Assembly: GCA_000526575.1 (NCBI GenBank)
Contig: JAGI01000003.1
Location: 434,001-498,000 of the forward strand
Length of the DNA stretch: 64,000 nucleotides
Origin: Clostridium sp. 12(A)
GTDB lineage: Bacteria > Bacillota > Clostridia > Lachnospirales > Lachnospiraceae
Direction of reading: 5' to 3'
This document shows, one piece after another, positions 53,123 through 61,753 of this stretch. Each line of letters starts with the position of its first letter. Within the stretch, counting starts at the first letter, position 1. The position numbers and the translations under genes are program-made. Under the pieces are notes generated by a model that was not told the DNA's origin, made no database searches, and was given only the letters and a program-made list of their open reading frames with translations.

Positions 53123-53163
53123 AACAGGCAGATGCAGTTTAGGGACAAATTGCTCTGCCTGTT
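53123..53163 (-). terminator. Intra-operon stem-loop (partial terminator or mRNA stabiliser)
   Basis: AACAGGCAGA (53123-53132) pairs with TCTGCCTGTT (53154-53163), plus an inner GCA/TGC pairing. A five-T run follows on the minus strand. Lies between the binding-protein and permease genes. Confidence 0.7.
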
Positions 53164-53172
53164 CATACACTT

Positions 53173-54858
53173 TTATTGTGCTGCTTTTTCTGCGAGTTCG
53201 ATTCTTCGATCTACTTCCGGCTGTACTTCATCTAAAAAGGCCTTAGGATTACAGGATTCATAAACCTTCATATATTCCTTCCATCCCTCTTCAAAATCAG
53301 GAGCCATTACCACCTTTGGCAGGTACTCCTGCTTGATTTCACGCATCTTGGTCCAAGCGGTTCCACCTGGTGTAGCAGTTGTCATGGTGCCCACAAAGGT
53401 ATAAATTGGATACCATGGTCCTGGAATCTCATTTCTTCCTACCATATCTATGTAGTTTTTGCAATTGTAAGCTTCTAAGCACTCCTGGACATTCTTTGGC
53501 AGACTGCTTAAAAATTCATTGGGCTGCTGCTCAGGCTTATTTGCATTAAGGTTATCCTGGCTCATTCCTGAATAGGTAGGGAAATAGGAATAAGTACACA
53601 TATGAGAAGCTTTGTATGCAGTGTTAGTAACCTGCATACGAATTTCAGGAGTCCGGTAGAATAAACCATCTTTATCTACCAAATAATCCACATCTTTTAC
53701 GCCCCAGTTTCTAAGATTAATGATTTCCTGGTTTAATAAATCATCAATAAACTTCATTGCTCCTTCTACATCCTTGCAGTCTTTGGTGATGGAAATACCA
53801 GACCCTACATTTACAGTGTCTCCTGAGGTATGCCATCTGCTTTTCACACCCTCTTTTATGGTAATTGGAAGTGGAACGTAATTACATCCCAAATCTTCAA
53901 GTCCCTGCTGCTTTAAGGCGTCATTAACAGTTCCATAGAAGTCCCACCACTGATCGATCATTCCAAGTACACGGCCGGTGGATAATTTTGCAATGTATTC
54001 ATCGTATTTCTGAGTGAAGGATTCGGGATCAACAATTCCCTTTTTAAATTCTTCATTCAGCTTATTAAAATAAATCTTTGCTGTTGGTGTGGTATTGTAA
54101 TCAATTACCTTTTTTGTCTCTGGATCTACGATACAGCTTCCATCATTGGCATATCCGTCCAGGAACAGTGGAGCATTCTCCAGACAGAAATATCTCCAGT
54201 CATCACACAGGATGGTGTATGGAATATTCTTAGTTCCATTTGGCATGGTAGGATTAGCTTCCTGATAACGCTCGATCAAGTCAAAATATTGATCCATGGT
54301 GGTAATCTTTGGATAGCCTGCCCATTTCAGTACGCGGGTCTGAATCCAGAAGGCTTCGTCGTTATGGGTTGTCTCCATCTCTTTCCCATAGCTGTTGTTA
54401 AACTGAGGAATCCAATAGATATGTCCATCTGCCTGACGCAGGCTTTCCCATTCTGTTTTGGTGAAAAAATTCTTTATATTTGGATATTTGTCTATGTAAT
54501 CATCAAGGGCTACCAAGGCTCCTGCTTCATAGAGCTGACTGGTTCCTTCACTTCCGCAGATAAAATCAGGATAATCTCCTCCTGCGATTAAGGTACCAAC
54601 CGCTTCCTTAGCAGTCTGTCCGGTCAACCATGTTTCTTTTACCTTAACTCCCGTAATTTCAGCAATCTTTTGCTGAATCTCATTATCATCATTGATCTCA
54701 TTGCCGGGTACTGCAATGAAATACGTAAACTCCTTTACTCCCCCATTATCCTTTGCTGCATTCCCGCCTTTTGATGACGCTCCCTTCGAGCACCCCGAAA
54801 GAGTTGTCATTAGCACGGCACCAACTAAAAGCAGAGCTGTAATCTGTTTCCTTTTCAA
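53173..54858 (-). CDS. Extracellular solute-binding lipoprotein of an oligosaccharide ABC transporter
   Basis: 561-residue lipoprotein (signal with TTLSGCSKG lipobox), a large family-1 binding protein of the LplA type. Captures oligosaccharides, by context xylo-oligosaccharides. The start is TTG 54858, with GGGAGG at eight-nucleotide spacing. First gene of the ABC-GH8 operon, regulated most likely by the adjacent YesM/YesN-type system. It contains several Trp/Tyr-rich segments suited to sugar stacking. Confidence 0.92.
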   Translation of the reverse strand: MKRKQITALLLVGAVLMTTLSGCSKGASSKGGNAAKDNGGVKEFTYFIAVPGNEINDDNEIQQKIAEITGVKVKETWLTGQTAKEAVGTLIAGGDYPDFICGSEGTSQLYEAGALVALDDYIDKYPNIKNFFTKTEWESLRQADGHIYWIPQFNNSYGKEMETTHNDEAFWIQTRVLKWAGYPKITTMDQYFDLIERYQEANPTMPNGTKNIPYTILCDDWRYFCLENAPLFLDGYANDGSCIVDPETKKVIDYNTTPTAKIYFNKLNEEFKKGIVDPESFTQKYDEYIAKLSTGRVLGMIDQWWDFYGTVNDALKQQGLEDLGCNYVPLPITIKEGVKSRWHTSGDTVNVGSGISITKDCKDVEGAMKFIDDLLNQEIINLRNWGVKDVDYLVDKDGLFYRTPEIRMQVTNTAYKASHMCTYSYFPTYSGMSQDNLNANKPEQQPNEFLSSLPKNVQECLEAYNCKNYIDMVGRNEIPGPWYPIYTFVGTMTTATPGGTAWTKMREIKQEYLPKVVMAPDFEEGWKEYMKVYESCNPKAFLDEVQPEVDRRIELAEKAAQ

Positions 54859-54948
54859 AGCTTTTTCCTCCCTTTTTGTTTTATATTTGTTTTATACTAA
54901 TAGTTTACTTCAAAGTCCCGTTTTCTCAACTGGAGAAAGCATATAAGA

Positions 54949-54993
54949 AAACAGGGCAAATTATATATGTGATATACATGATTCGCCCTGTTT
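54949..54993 (-). terminator. Terminator of the two-component operon
   Basis: AAACAGGGC (54949-54957) pairs with GCCCTGTTT (54985-54993). A T-rich run follows on the minus strand. Separates the regulator pair from the transport operon. Confidence 0.8.
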
Positions 54994-54997
54994 CGTT

Positions 54998-56587
54998 CTA
55001 ATGTCTGGCCCCTTTTCTAAACTTTGACGGGGTACAACCCTTTACGGAGATAAACCGGTTCACAAAGTAATCCAGGTCGTGATACCCCACTTCCTCCGCG
55101 ATCTGATAGATTTTATCATCGGTCCTAAGGAGCCGGACCGCCGCCTGCTCAATGCGGCAGTTGTTTAAGTAATCCTTAAAGGACATGCCGTATTTTTTCC
55201 GGAACAGCTGTCCTAAGTAAGCGCTGTTTAAGTAGTATTTGTTGCTGTATTCCCGTAAGGTCAGATTTTTTCCATAATTTTTCCGGATGTCTTTCTCTAC
55301 TTCATAGAGGATATCTTTTGACAGGTGTTTTCGCAGCTGTTCCAAATAGGCTGCATATTCACAGGATAGCCGGGTCAAATGCTCTTTGCCTCCTCTTAGC
55401 ATCTCTCCCTCAAAGGAATTCTCACTGATGAACCGCATGATTTCCTCCTGATTGACATAGCTGTCCTGTTCGGATGCCAGGTGAATCAGTTGAAACAGGA
55501 GATAATTGATGTTTAGATTGACCGTATCCATGGTAAACCTCATATGGTTCATCTCTTCAAACAGCTTTTCTACGCATTCCCCGATTCTTCCCTTTGCATT
55601 CTGTTCCACAGCAAGGAGTAAGTCGTCCAGATATTGTTTGCATAATACAATGCCATTGTTATTGACCTGTACCTCTTTTTCATAAAAATAGATGCGCCGC
55701 TTTTTCCGGAATGCCTGAAAGGAACGAAGAATCCTTGCGGCCCCATAGGAATTAGATATTTTAGAAATATCCCCCACCTTTTTTCCTACCAGCATAACCA
55801 CAGGAAGATTCATTGCCTCGTATAAATAGTCCCGGAACGCTTCCAAATATTCTTTTTGCGTCTGCTTCTTTTCTTTTGCCATATAATCGCAGTAGATAAA
55901 TCCGATATCATAGCTTTTTTCATGGCTGGTCACATCAAAAATACAGTGATTTCCATCCTCTTTTAAAAACTCCAGGCACGCAGCGTAAAGCTTTCTTTGC
56001 TGGTTCCTTTTTTCCTCGTCCATTAATTCTTCCATCTGACCGATGTTGTCTATTTCGATATCAACGTAACTGATGCCTTCTGACCACCTCATATGTTCCC
56101 TGATGTAATCCAGATTGATCTGATCGTATTTTCCAAAGATGAGAGAAATCATGTTCCTTGCAAGATACGCCTTTTCCATCTTCTGAGTGTTCTGTTTTTG
56201 TGTCTTACTTCCCTGGCTCTGATAATTTAACCGATGCAGGACGCGAAGCAGCTCTTCCTTGACCACTGGCTTTAGTATGTAGTCAAAGCAGTCATTACGG
56301 ATTGCCTGCTGGGCAAAGTTAAAATCACTGAAGCCACTTAAAATAATAAAATAAGCGTCTGAGATTTTCTCTTTTCTTATGACCTCTAATAGCTCCAGTC
56401 CTGACATCACAGGCATCTTAATGTCTGCTACGATTAAATCTACCTGTTGTTCCTTTAGGTAGCTTAAAGCCTCCATTCCATTAGCAGCTGTCTTTACGAT
56501 CTCATAACCTTCTTCTTCCCAATCGATTAAAACCTTTAATCCCTGTACGATAAATGGCTCATCATCTACTAATAAAACACGAAACAT
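54998..56587 (-). CDS. AraC-type response regulator (YesN-like)
   Basis: 529-residue regulator. Receiver domain with Asp8/Asp9 and phosphoacceptor Asp55 (LIVADIKMPVMSG), a middle helical region, and a C-terminal AraC DNA-binding domain with two helix-turn-helices (LTLREYSNKYYLNSAYLGQLFRKKYGMSFKDYLN...IYQIAEEVGYHDLDYFVNRF). Likely activates the ABC-GH8 operon. ATG 56587 is preceded by GGGGGGAG; ATG 56602 overlaps the kinase stop. Confidence 0.92.
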   Translation of the reverse strand: MFRVLLVDDEPFIVQGLKVLIDWEEEGYEIVKTAANGMEALSYLKEQQVDLIVADIKMPVMSGLELLEVIRKEKISDAYFIILSGFSDFNFAQQAIRNDCFDYILKPVVKEELLRVLHRLNYQSQGSKTQKQNTQKMEKAYLARNMISLIFGKYDQINLDYIREHMRWSEGISYVDIEIDNIGQMEELMDEEKRNQQRKLYAACLEFLKEDGNHCIFDVTSHEKSYDIGFIYCDYMAKEKKQTQKEYLEAFRDYLYEAMNLPVVMLVGKKVGDISKISNSYGAARILRSFQAFRKKRRIYFYEKEVQVNNNGIVLCKQYLDDLLLAVEQNAKGRIGECVEKLFEEMNHMRFTMDTVNLNINYLLFQLIHLASEQDSYVNQEEIMRFISENSFEGEMLRGGKEHLTRLSCEYAAYLEQLRKHLSKDILYEVEKDIRKNYGKNLTLREYSNKYYLNSAYLGQLFRKKYGMSFKDYLNNCRIEQAAVRLLRTDDKIYQIAEEVGYHDLDYFVNRFISVKGCTPSKFRKGARH

Positions 56588-56601
56588 AACTACTCCCCCC
56601 A

Positions 56602-58371
56602 TTATTTCGTTAGATTTGATACCGGTATTTTTATAGTTACCATGGTGGAAATTCCAGCTTCGCTTTCCACATCAAAGGATACCTGATTGTCCGTGGCCAT
56701 CTTAAGGCGCAGACAGGCATTTAAAATGCCGACCCCTTTTCTATCCTTTAATTTGTCAATGCTGGCATGTTCCATCTTGTATTTCAGCTCGTTTAAAAAT
56801 GTCTCCTCGATTCCTTCTCCTGTATCCTCAATTTCCATATAAAACATCTCATCTTTTAAATAAATGCGGACAAAAATCCATCCTTCCGTGGTTTTGCTTT
56901 CTATCCCGTGAACACATGCATTTTCTGCAAAGGTGACGATAGTAAGCTTTGGAACCCGGTAATTCAGGCATTCCTCCATAATCTCCAGCTTATAAGAAAG
57001 CCGATCCCCAAACCGGTATTTCTGCAGCTGTAAATAAGCCTCTACAAATGAAATCTCTTCCTTTACGGTGATGAAATCCGTTCCCCAATCGAAATTCTGC
57101 CGCTCCATCATGGCAAGTTTTTCTACCATGCAGGCTGTTTCTTTTTCATTTTTTAAAAGGCTGTGCATACGAATGCTTTCCAGTGCATTAAAGAGAAAAT
57201 GAGGATTGATCTGACTGTGAAGGGCTAAAAGCTCTGCATTCTGTCTCTCAATATCCATCTCCTGCTCTCGTAAACGGTCGATATAAACCGTTTGAATCAA
57301 GTCGTTAATGGTGGTCACCATCCGATTGTAATTGCGCATAACAATTCCGATTTCATCCTCTCCTCTTGCATTCTTTATTTCCATCAGCTTTTCATCGTCA
57401 ATCCGTTTAAAGGCCTCGCTCAGTTCCTTTAACCGTTCCGTAAAGGACTGACTGATCATTTTCGTAAAGACCCACGGCAAAATGGTGTTAATGCATATAA
57501 GCAATGCAATGAGAGGCATGTTGTTCATAATCTGGTTTATTGTCTGTATCTTTGGCTTTAATACATAGACTTTAAGTTCTATCCCATAGGATGTGAAGGT
57601 GGTTTCATAGCCAACCTGCTTTTGTAAGTCAAAGGTATCGAACTCATTCCATTGACCGAAATGCCCCTGATTTGACAGTATGATCTTATCATTCCAGCAA
57701 ACATAGACCGGTGCATCATAATTCATCTTTACAAAGCTTTGTGCCATGCCGCTGTAATCCAGATCCATTTTGACAATCTTTTCGCAGCCATCCCTTCGAT
57801 AAAAATTAAGTCTTCTTATAAATGAAATTCTTCTCCTGGTATCTACCAAGGGAATGTTGCTGTCATCGTAATAAATACATAGGATTCCATCCTGGTCCGA
57901 GGCGCTTAGTTTCCGATACCATTCCTGATTCTTAACCGTGGACAATCTTCTAAATTCCCCTCCGCTAATGATGGTGGGGTTGTCCGCATACATGGTGATT
58001 TTAGATGCCGTAGTACCGATGCTGCTTTCAAACAGGGAATCCTTCATAAATGCCTGATAGCCCAAGTAATAATCAAGTCCTGATTCAAACTGCTTATCCA
58101 GGAATTGATTGACGTACTTGTTCATATAGATTTTTTTGGTGGTGCCTGCTGCCTCTTCCACGTCATAGAAGAAGTTATATTTGACTGCGCTTGCTATGCC
58201 TTCCATCCCTTTTTGCATGGAAGCATGTTCCGATGCAATGAATATGTAAATAATCGCACTGTCTGTAATGATGAGAGGAAGTAACACGCAATACACATAA
58301 AGAAATTTCAACTTTTTCTTTAATTGGTAATCATCTAATCTGCTCCTAATACTTTTCCATAACCGCCCCAT
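56602..58371 (-). CDS. Sensor histidine kinase (YesM/LytS class)
   Basis: 589-residue membrane kinase. Membrane helix (about 20-43), a large outside sensor (45-285), second helix (about 292-312), HAMP, then His_kinase with phosphoacceptor His in LHSQINPHFLFNALESIRMH and HATPase with TFAENACVHGIE and GVGILNACLRL. The N-box reads ENACVHG. Paired with the AraC regulator, whose start it nearly overlaps. Senses sugar or a loaded binding protein, by analogy. Its promoter has a flanking dyad. Confidence 0.92.
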   Translation of the reverse strand: MGRLWKSIRSRLDDYQLKKKLKFLYVYCVLLPLIITDSAIIYIFIASEHASMQKGMEGIASAVKYNFFYDVEEAAGTTKKIYMNKYVNQFLDKQFESGLDYYLGYQAFMKDSLFESSIGTTASKITMYADNPTIISGGEFRRLSTVKNQEWYRKLSASDQDGILCIYYDDSNIPLVDTRRRISFIRRLNFYRRDGCEKIVKMDLDYSGMAQSFVKMNYDAPVYVCWNDKIILSNQGHFGQWNEFDTFDLQKQVGYETTFTSYGIELKVYVLKPKIQTINQIMNNMPLIALLICINTILPWVFTKMISQSFTERLKELSEAFKRIDDEKLMEIKNARGEDEIGIVMRNYNRMVTTINDLIQTVYIDRLREQEMDIERQNAELLALHSQINPHFLFNALESIRMHSLLKNEKETACMVEKLAMMERQNFDWGTDFITVKEEISFVEAYLQLQKYRFGDRLSYKLEIMEECLNYRVPKLTIVTFAENACVHGIESKTTEGWIFVRIYLKDEMFYMEIEDTGEGIEETFLNELKYKMEHASIDKLKDRKGVGILNACLRLKMATDNQVSFDVESEAGISTMVTIKIPVSNLTK

Positions 58372-58389
58372 GGTTACCCCCTGTTATCT

Positions 58390-58425
58390 TTTGTCCCTTT
58401 GTTTATACTCATTATACGGGACAAA
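58390..58425. promoter_or_regulatory. Inverted repeat around the yesM-like promoter
   Basis: TTTGTCCC (58390-58397) and GGGACAAA (58418-58425) are perfect inverted arms 20 nt apart. A minus-strand TATAAT-like -10 (GTATAATG) lies between. Probable operator for the kinase-regulator operon. Confidence 0.5.
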
Positions 58426-58492
58426 CACTTAATATCCTCCTGACAAACTATATATATATGCCCGATAAACTTTTGATATCCGGGGAAAGATA

Positions 58493-58533
58493 TAAAAAGC
58501 GCATCAGGCTCCTGACATAAAACCTGCTGCGCT
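58493..58533 (-). terminator. Terminator of the NlpC/P60 gene
   Basis: AGCGCATCAGG (58498-58508) pairs with CCTGCTGCGCT (58523-58533) with one mismatch. A T run follows on the minus strand. Confidence 0.8.
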
Positions 58534-58538
58534 CTCTT

Positions 58539-59093
58539 TTATTCGCTTAAAATTCTTCTTATGGACTGGATGGGCATAAAATCTACATTGGATACTTTAA
58601 TGCCATCCTCAGGGCCGCTTGCATGGATGAGCTTATAGTCTCCTCCATAAATTCCGATATGGCCTATGTACGAAATCAGATCACCTGGTTTTGCATTTTC
58701 TATTCCATTTACCTCAATTCCTGCTTTTCCCTGCTCCCCTGAGGTTCTGGGCAGGTTGACTCCAAACTGCTTATAGACACTCAGTACAAACCCGGAGCAG
58801 TCCGCTCCTTCCGTCAGGCTTGTCCCTCCATACACATAAGGATTCCCAAGAAACTGTCTGGCGTAGGCGGCTACCTCCTGTCCCTTTCCTGAAACAAGGC
58901 CTGACGGCATACCAATACCTGGTCCTTTACTGCTGCCAGATGGGCCTGTAGGACCTGCCAAAGCCTCAAACGGCATAGGCGGTACTATGGTAATGTTCTG
59001 AGTCTTTAACGTATCAGCCTTTGCCGGAACGCTTCCTGCAGAGATCATAAAAAGACTTAATATGAATGCTTTAACCAATAATTTCTTTCGCAT
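58539..59093 (-). CDS. Secreted NlpC/P60 cell-wall peptidase
   Basis: 184-residue protein with a Sec signal peptide (about 1-26, ending VPAKA), a Gly/Pro/Ser-rich linker (GPTGPSGSSKGPG) and a C-terminal NlpC/P60 domain. The catalytic Cys is in ADCSGFVLSVY, His in GHIGIYGG and the third residue in LIHASG. It cuts peptidoglycan stem peptides. No binding (SH3 or LysM) domain is present. Monocistronic with its own terminator. Confidence 0.92.
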   Translation of the reverse strand: MRKKLLVKAFILSLFMISAGSVPAKADTLKTQNITIVPPMPFEALAGPTGPSGSSKGPGIGMPSGLVSGKGQEVAAYARQFLGNPYVYGGTSLTEGADCSGFVLSVYKQFGVNLPRTSGEQGKAGIEVNGIENAKPGDLISYIGHIGIYGGDYKLIHASGPEDGIKVSNVDFMPIQSIRRILSE

Positions 59094-59117
59094 ATATCTC
59101 TCCCTGTCTGATGTGTT

Positions 59118-59657
59118 TTATAATCCCATCTCCACGGCTTCTTCCAGAAGAAAGCGGTGGTATGTTACATGATTTTCATGAAACTTTAAATAATACCTGT
59201 AATAATCAAAGGATGCGTCTTCAAAAAATATAATATAATCGCACTCCTCCTGGTCTGATGATTTGCAGATGATTCTACCCTTGGAATAGTTTCCAAATAC
59301 GCTTAAGATATCATCCAGTGTGGTACCCGGCTTTTCCACCGCCTTAATAAATTCTCTTAAAAATCCGTTATCCTCCACATTCCGATATACGTATTCCACG
59401 CCTTCGGGAGATATCTCAAAACAAAACCGTTCCTGGCTTTTTGTAATCCTTACGCTTTGAAGCCTGTCCTTTGTATATTCCTTAAAGCCTTCCATAAAGG
59501 CCTTTATCTCTTCTTTTGATTCTCCATCTATCTTTACTGCTCTTATGAGAGCCTTTTCCGGATAATAAAACCGAATGGCTTCTCTTTCGTATCCTAATTT
59601 AATCTGAACTTCCTTGATTGAATTAATGAGCATCTGTTCTAAAAAAGCATACTGCAT
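59118..59657 (-). CDS. DUF3877 family protein
   Basis: 179-residue soluble protein that I recall as DUF3877, a family of unknown function in Clostridia. Visible features are ALIRAVKIDGESKEEIKAFMEGF and ECDYIIFFEDASFDYYRYYLKFHENHVTYHRF. ATG 59657 with GGGAGA is chosen over ATG 59699. No membrane segment. 24 nt upstream of the NlpC gene on the same strand. Confidence 0.75.
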   Translation of the reverse strand: MQYAFLEQMLINSIKEVQIKLGYEREAIRFYYPEKALIRAVKIDGESKEEIKAFMEGFKEYTKDRLQSVRITKSQERFCFEISPEGVEYVYRNVEDNGFLREFIKAVEKPGTTLDDILSVFGNYSKGRIICKSSDQEECDYIIFFEDASFDYYRYYLKFHENHVTYHRFLLEEAVEMGL

Positions 59658-59747
59658 GTCTCTTCTCCCAACCTGGTGCCTGTCCTTTTTAGGCAGCATC
59701 TACTCCTATTATAGTCAATTATTACCATACCAGTCAAGTCCGTTCTG

Positions 59748-60683
59748 CTATAGGTGGAGCCTGCGGATGATTTTATAAATAATGGCACCTTCCATGACTA
59801 AGGGCTGGGAATGGGCAAAAAAGACAATTCCTTCTGCGGGAGCTAAAATATGGCTGATGACCTCTCCTTCAAAGGGATCGAGAATCTCTGCAAGGACATC
59901 TCCCCGTCTTACCTCCTGTCCCGGCTGAAAGCAGGGACGGTAAATACCGGCCTGATCTGTCCTTACACTTGCCAGATCGTTCTCATGAAGTACCGTGGCA
60001 ATGTAACCGCTGTGGCCTGGATAACGGATCATCCCCATTCTTGTTAAGAAGCGGAGTACAGATGCCGCTGCAAGCTTTGCTGATTCTTCGTCAATCTGAT
60101 CTGTACTGCTTGTGTAAACAGAGAATGCATTGGTCCCATTTATCTGCCAGTTATAATTAAGGGTCACCTTATCAATTGGCTTTGCTTCCCGTATGAGCAC
60201 ATAGGGTAAGCCAAACAAATTGGCAAGGCTTGGATTTTGTACCCCTGTGTCCATCATTCTTACATGGGGAATAAAATCTCCCGGCATATAAAAGCTGGTA
60301 AACTGAATGCCATAGCTGTATTCTTTCACCGCCTCAAAAACTCCTGCTGCAATCCGCTTTGTAGTTTCCCCTTTCATCTCTCCTGGGAACATACGGTTGA
60401 TGTCGGAATCATCGGTGGGCCAGAATCTTTTTCCTACATTCATGGACGCTGTATTTATGGTGGGGATTACCACGATCTCGTTGCCCTTAACAATGGCGCC
60501 TCGCTCCTCCAGTTCTTTTAGCTGGCGGATGAGCTGGGAGCATATATAGAGCTGCTGAACTTCATTTCCCCGGCATGCTCCCATGATACAGACGGACTTG
60601 TCTCCCTTTCCAAAGTGATAGCCGTAGATGTCCATATGATCCCGGTAGAGGTTGCTCACCGTAAAAATGGCTTCTTTTCTCAT
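59748..60683 (-). CDS. AstE/AspA-like protein with degenerate zinc site
   Basis: 311-residue protein of the succinylglutamate desuccinylase/aspartoacylase fold. It keeps DINRMFPG and the C-terminal beta-barrel (EILDPFEGEVISHILAPAEGIVFF) but has Arg38 where the first zinc His belongs (ACRGNE) and Thr129 where the second belongs (IQFTSF); Glu41 remains. Hydrolysis is therefore unlikely. ATG 60683 overlaps the stop of the intact paralogue upstream (ATGA), so both are made together, possibly as a hetero-complex. The frame extends upstream but without a start site. Confidence 0.85.
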   Translation of the reverse strand: MRKEAIFTVSNLYRDHMDIYGYHFGKGDKSVCIMGACRGNEVQQLYICSQLIRQLKELEERGAIVKGNEIVVIPTINTASMNVGKRFWPTDDSDINRMFPGEMKGETTKRIAAGVFEAVKEYSYGIQFTSFYMPGDFIPHVRMMDTGVQNPSLANLFGLPYVLIREAKPIDKVTLNYNWQINGTNAFSVYTSSTDQIDEESAKLAAASVLRFLTRMGMIRYPGHSGYIATVLHENDLASVRTDQAGIYRPCFQPGQEVRRGDVLAEILDPFEGEVISHILAPAEGIVFFAHSQPLVMEGAIIYKIIRRLHL

Positions 60684-61618
60684 TCCTCTTCCCCTCCTAA
60701 CACCCTGGCCAGCAGGGAACCGGTGGAAACCACCGGGTATTCTCTTAAGGTGAAAACAAGACCGGAGATAGGGGATACCACTTCCTCCATGATCGTTCCG
60801 TCCAAAGGATTTAAGATCTGGCCCATTGGCTGGCCTTCTTTTACCACTCCCAGATGCTCTACAAAAGGCATGAAGATTCCAGCCTTTTCTGCATGGACCA
60901 GACCAAGCTTTCTGTTTAAGGATATCATAGGTTCCTTTGGAATAATGGTATCTCCTGTCCACATGCCAAGCTCCTTCATCAGACAGAAGATGCCCTCCGT
61001 AATTTGATGCCCGTAGCTTCTGGTGATCCGCATTCCAACTCCCATCTCTACCACAAAGGTAGGAACACCGATGCTGTTTAAGCCATGGGAAAGAGTGGAC
61101 TCCAGCACCGGAGCACTTTCATGAATCCACACAAGGTCCACGTTCATCTTTTTTGCATAGGAAAGCAAAGCCTCTGCCCGGCTTCCGCTCATTCTTATCT
61201 GAGGAATCTCTCTTAAGAATATATTGCTTGCATGAAGGTCCACACAGAAATCAGAGCCTTCTATATCTGCCATGATCCGGGAAGCGATATGCTCTGTCAC
61301 AGCACCTTCCTCATCTCCTGGAAAAATACGGTTCATATCAATATCAAAGCCCGGCACTCCCCTGGTAACGGAATCTACCCCAAGAGGATTAAGGGCTGGA
61401 TAAATATCTACAATTCCTTTTAAATGCTCTTTCTTTTCCCCAAGAAGCCGGTTTAGTTCATAGCAGACAAACTGCCCTTCCAGCTCATCACCATGAACTC
61501 CGGTGACAACGCTTAACCGCTTCTCATCTCCTGAAAGCTTGTCCGGCGCGATTCTGTTTTTATATATATTCCAGTTCTCTCCTACAGGAAGCCCTACGGA
61601 CACTACCTTTTCTATCAT
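60680..61618 (-). CDS. AstE/AspA-like zinc deacylase or carboxypeptidase
   Basis: 312-residue M14-like hydrolase. Zinc ligands His42 and Glu45 (GVHGDELEGQ) and His129 (VDLHAS), conserved DIDMNRIFPG, and the candidate catalytic Glu in FVVEMGVG. Family members remove acyl groups from amino acids or N-acyl compounds; the substrate is not known. A biotinyl-like beta-barrel end (GQILNPLDGTIMEEVVSPISGLVF) follows. Forms a translationally coupled pair with the degenerate paralogue downstream. Confidence 0.88.
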   Translation of the reverse strand: MIEKVVSVGLPVGENWNIYKNRIAPDKLSGDEKRLSVVTGVHGDELEGQFVCYELNRLLGEKKEHLKGIVDIYPALNPLGVDSVTRGVPGFDIDMNRIFPGDEEGAVTEHIASRIMADIEGSDFCVDLHASNIFLREIPQIRMSGSRAEALLSYAKKMNVDLVWIHESAPVLESTLSHGLNSIGVPTFVVEMGVGMRITRSYGHQITEGIFCLMKELGMWTGDTIIPKEPMISLNRKLGLVHAEKAGIFMPFVEHLGVVKEGQPMGQILNPLDGTIMEEVVSPISGLVFTLREYPVVSTGSLLARVLGGEEE

Positions 61619-61689
61619 TCATCCACACCCTAACATTTCTATATTCTCATAAACAGCAATCATCTCCCTTAAAATGCGGGTGATGTACC

Positions 61690-61732
61690 TTCTAAAAAAA
61701 GGCAACGTATGCCCAAAGTGGCGCCGCTGCCT
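61690..61732 (-). terminator. Terminator of the DUF1062 gene
   Basis: AGGCAGCG (61732-61725, minus strand) pairs with CGTTGCCT (61707-61700), with an inner GCC/GGC stem. Seven T residues follow on the minus strand. Confidence 0.8.
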
Positions 61733-61753
61733 AAGAAATAATATACCGTTTTT

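Noticed and set aside
59748-60962. 404-residue version of the degenerate AstE-like protein
   Set aside because: The extra 93 codons overlap the upstream paralogue, have a composition unlike the family and no ribosome site.
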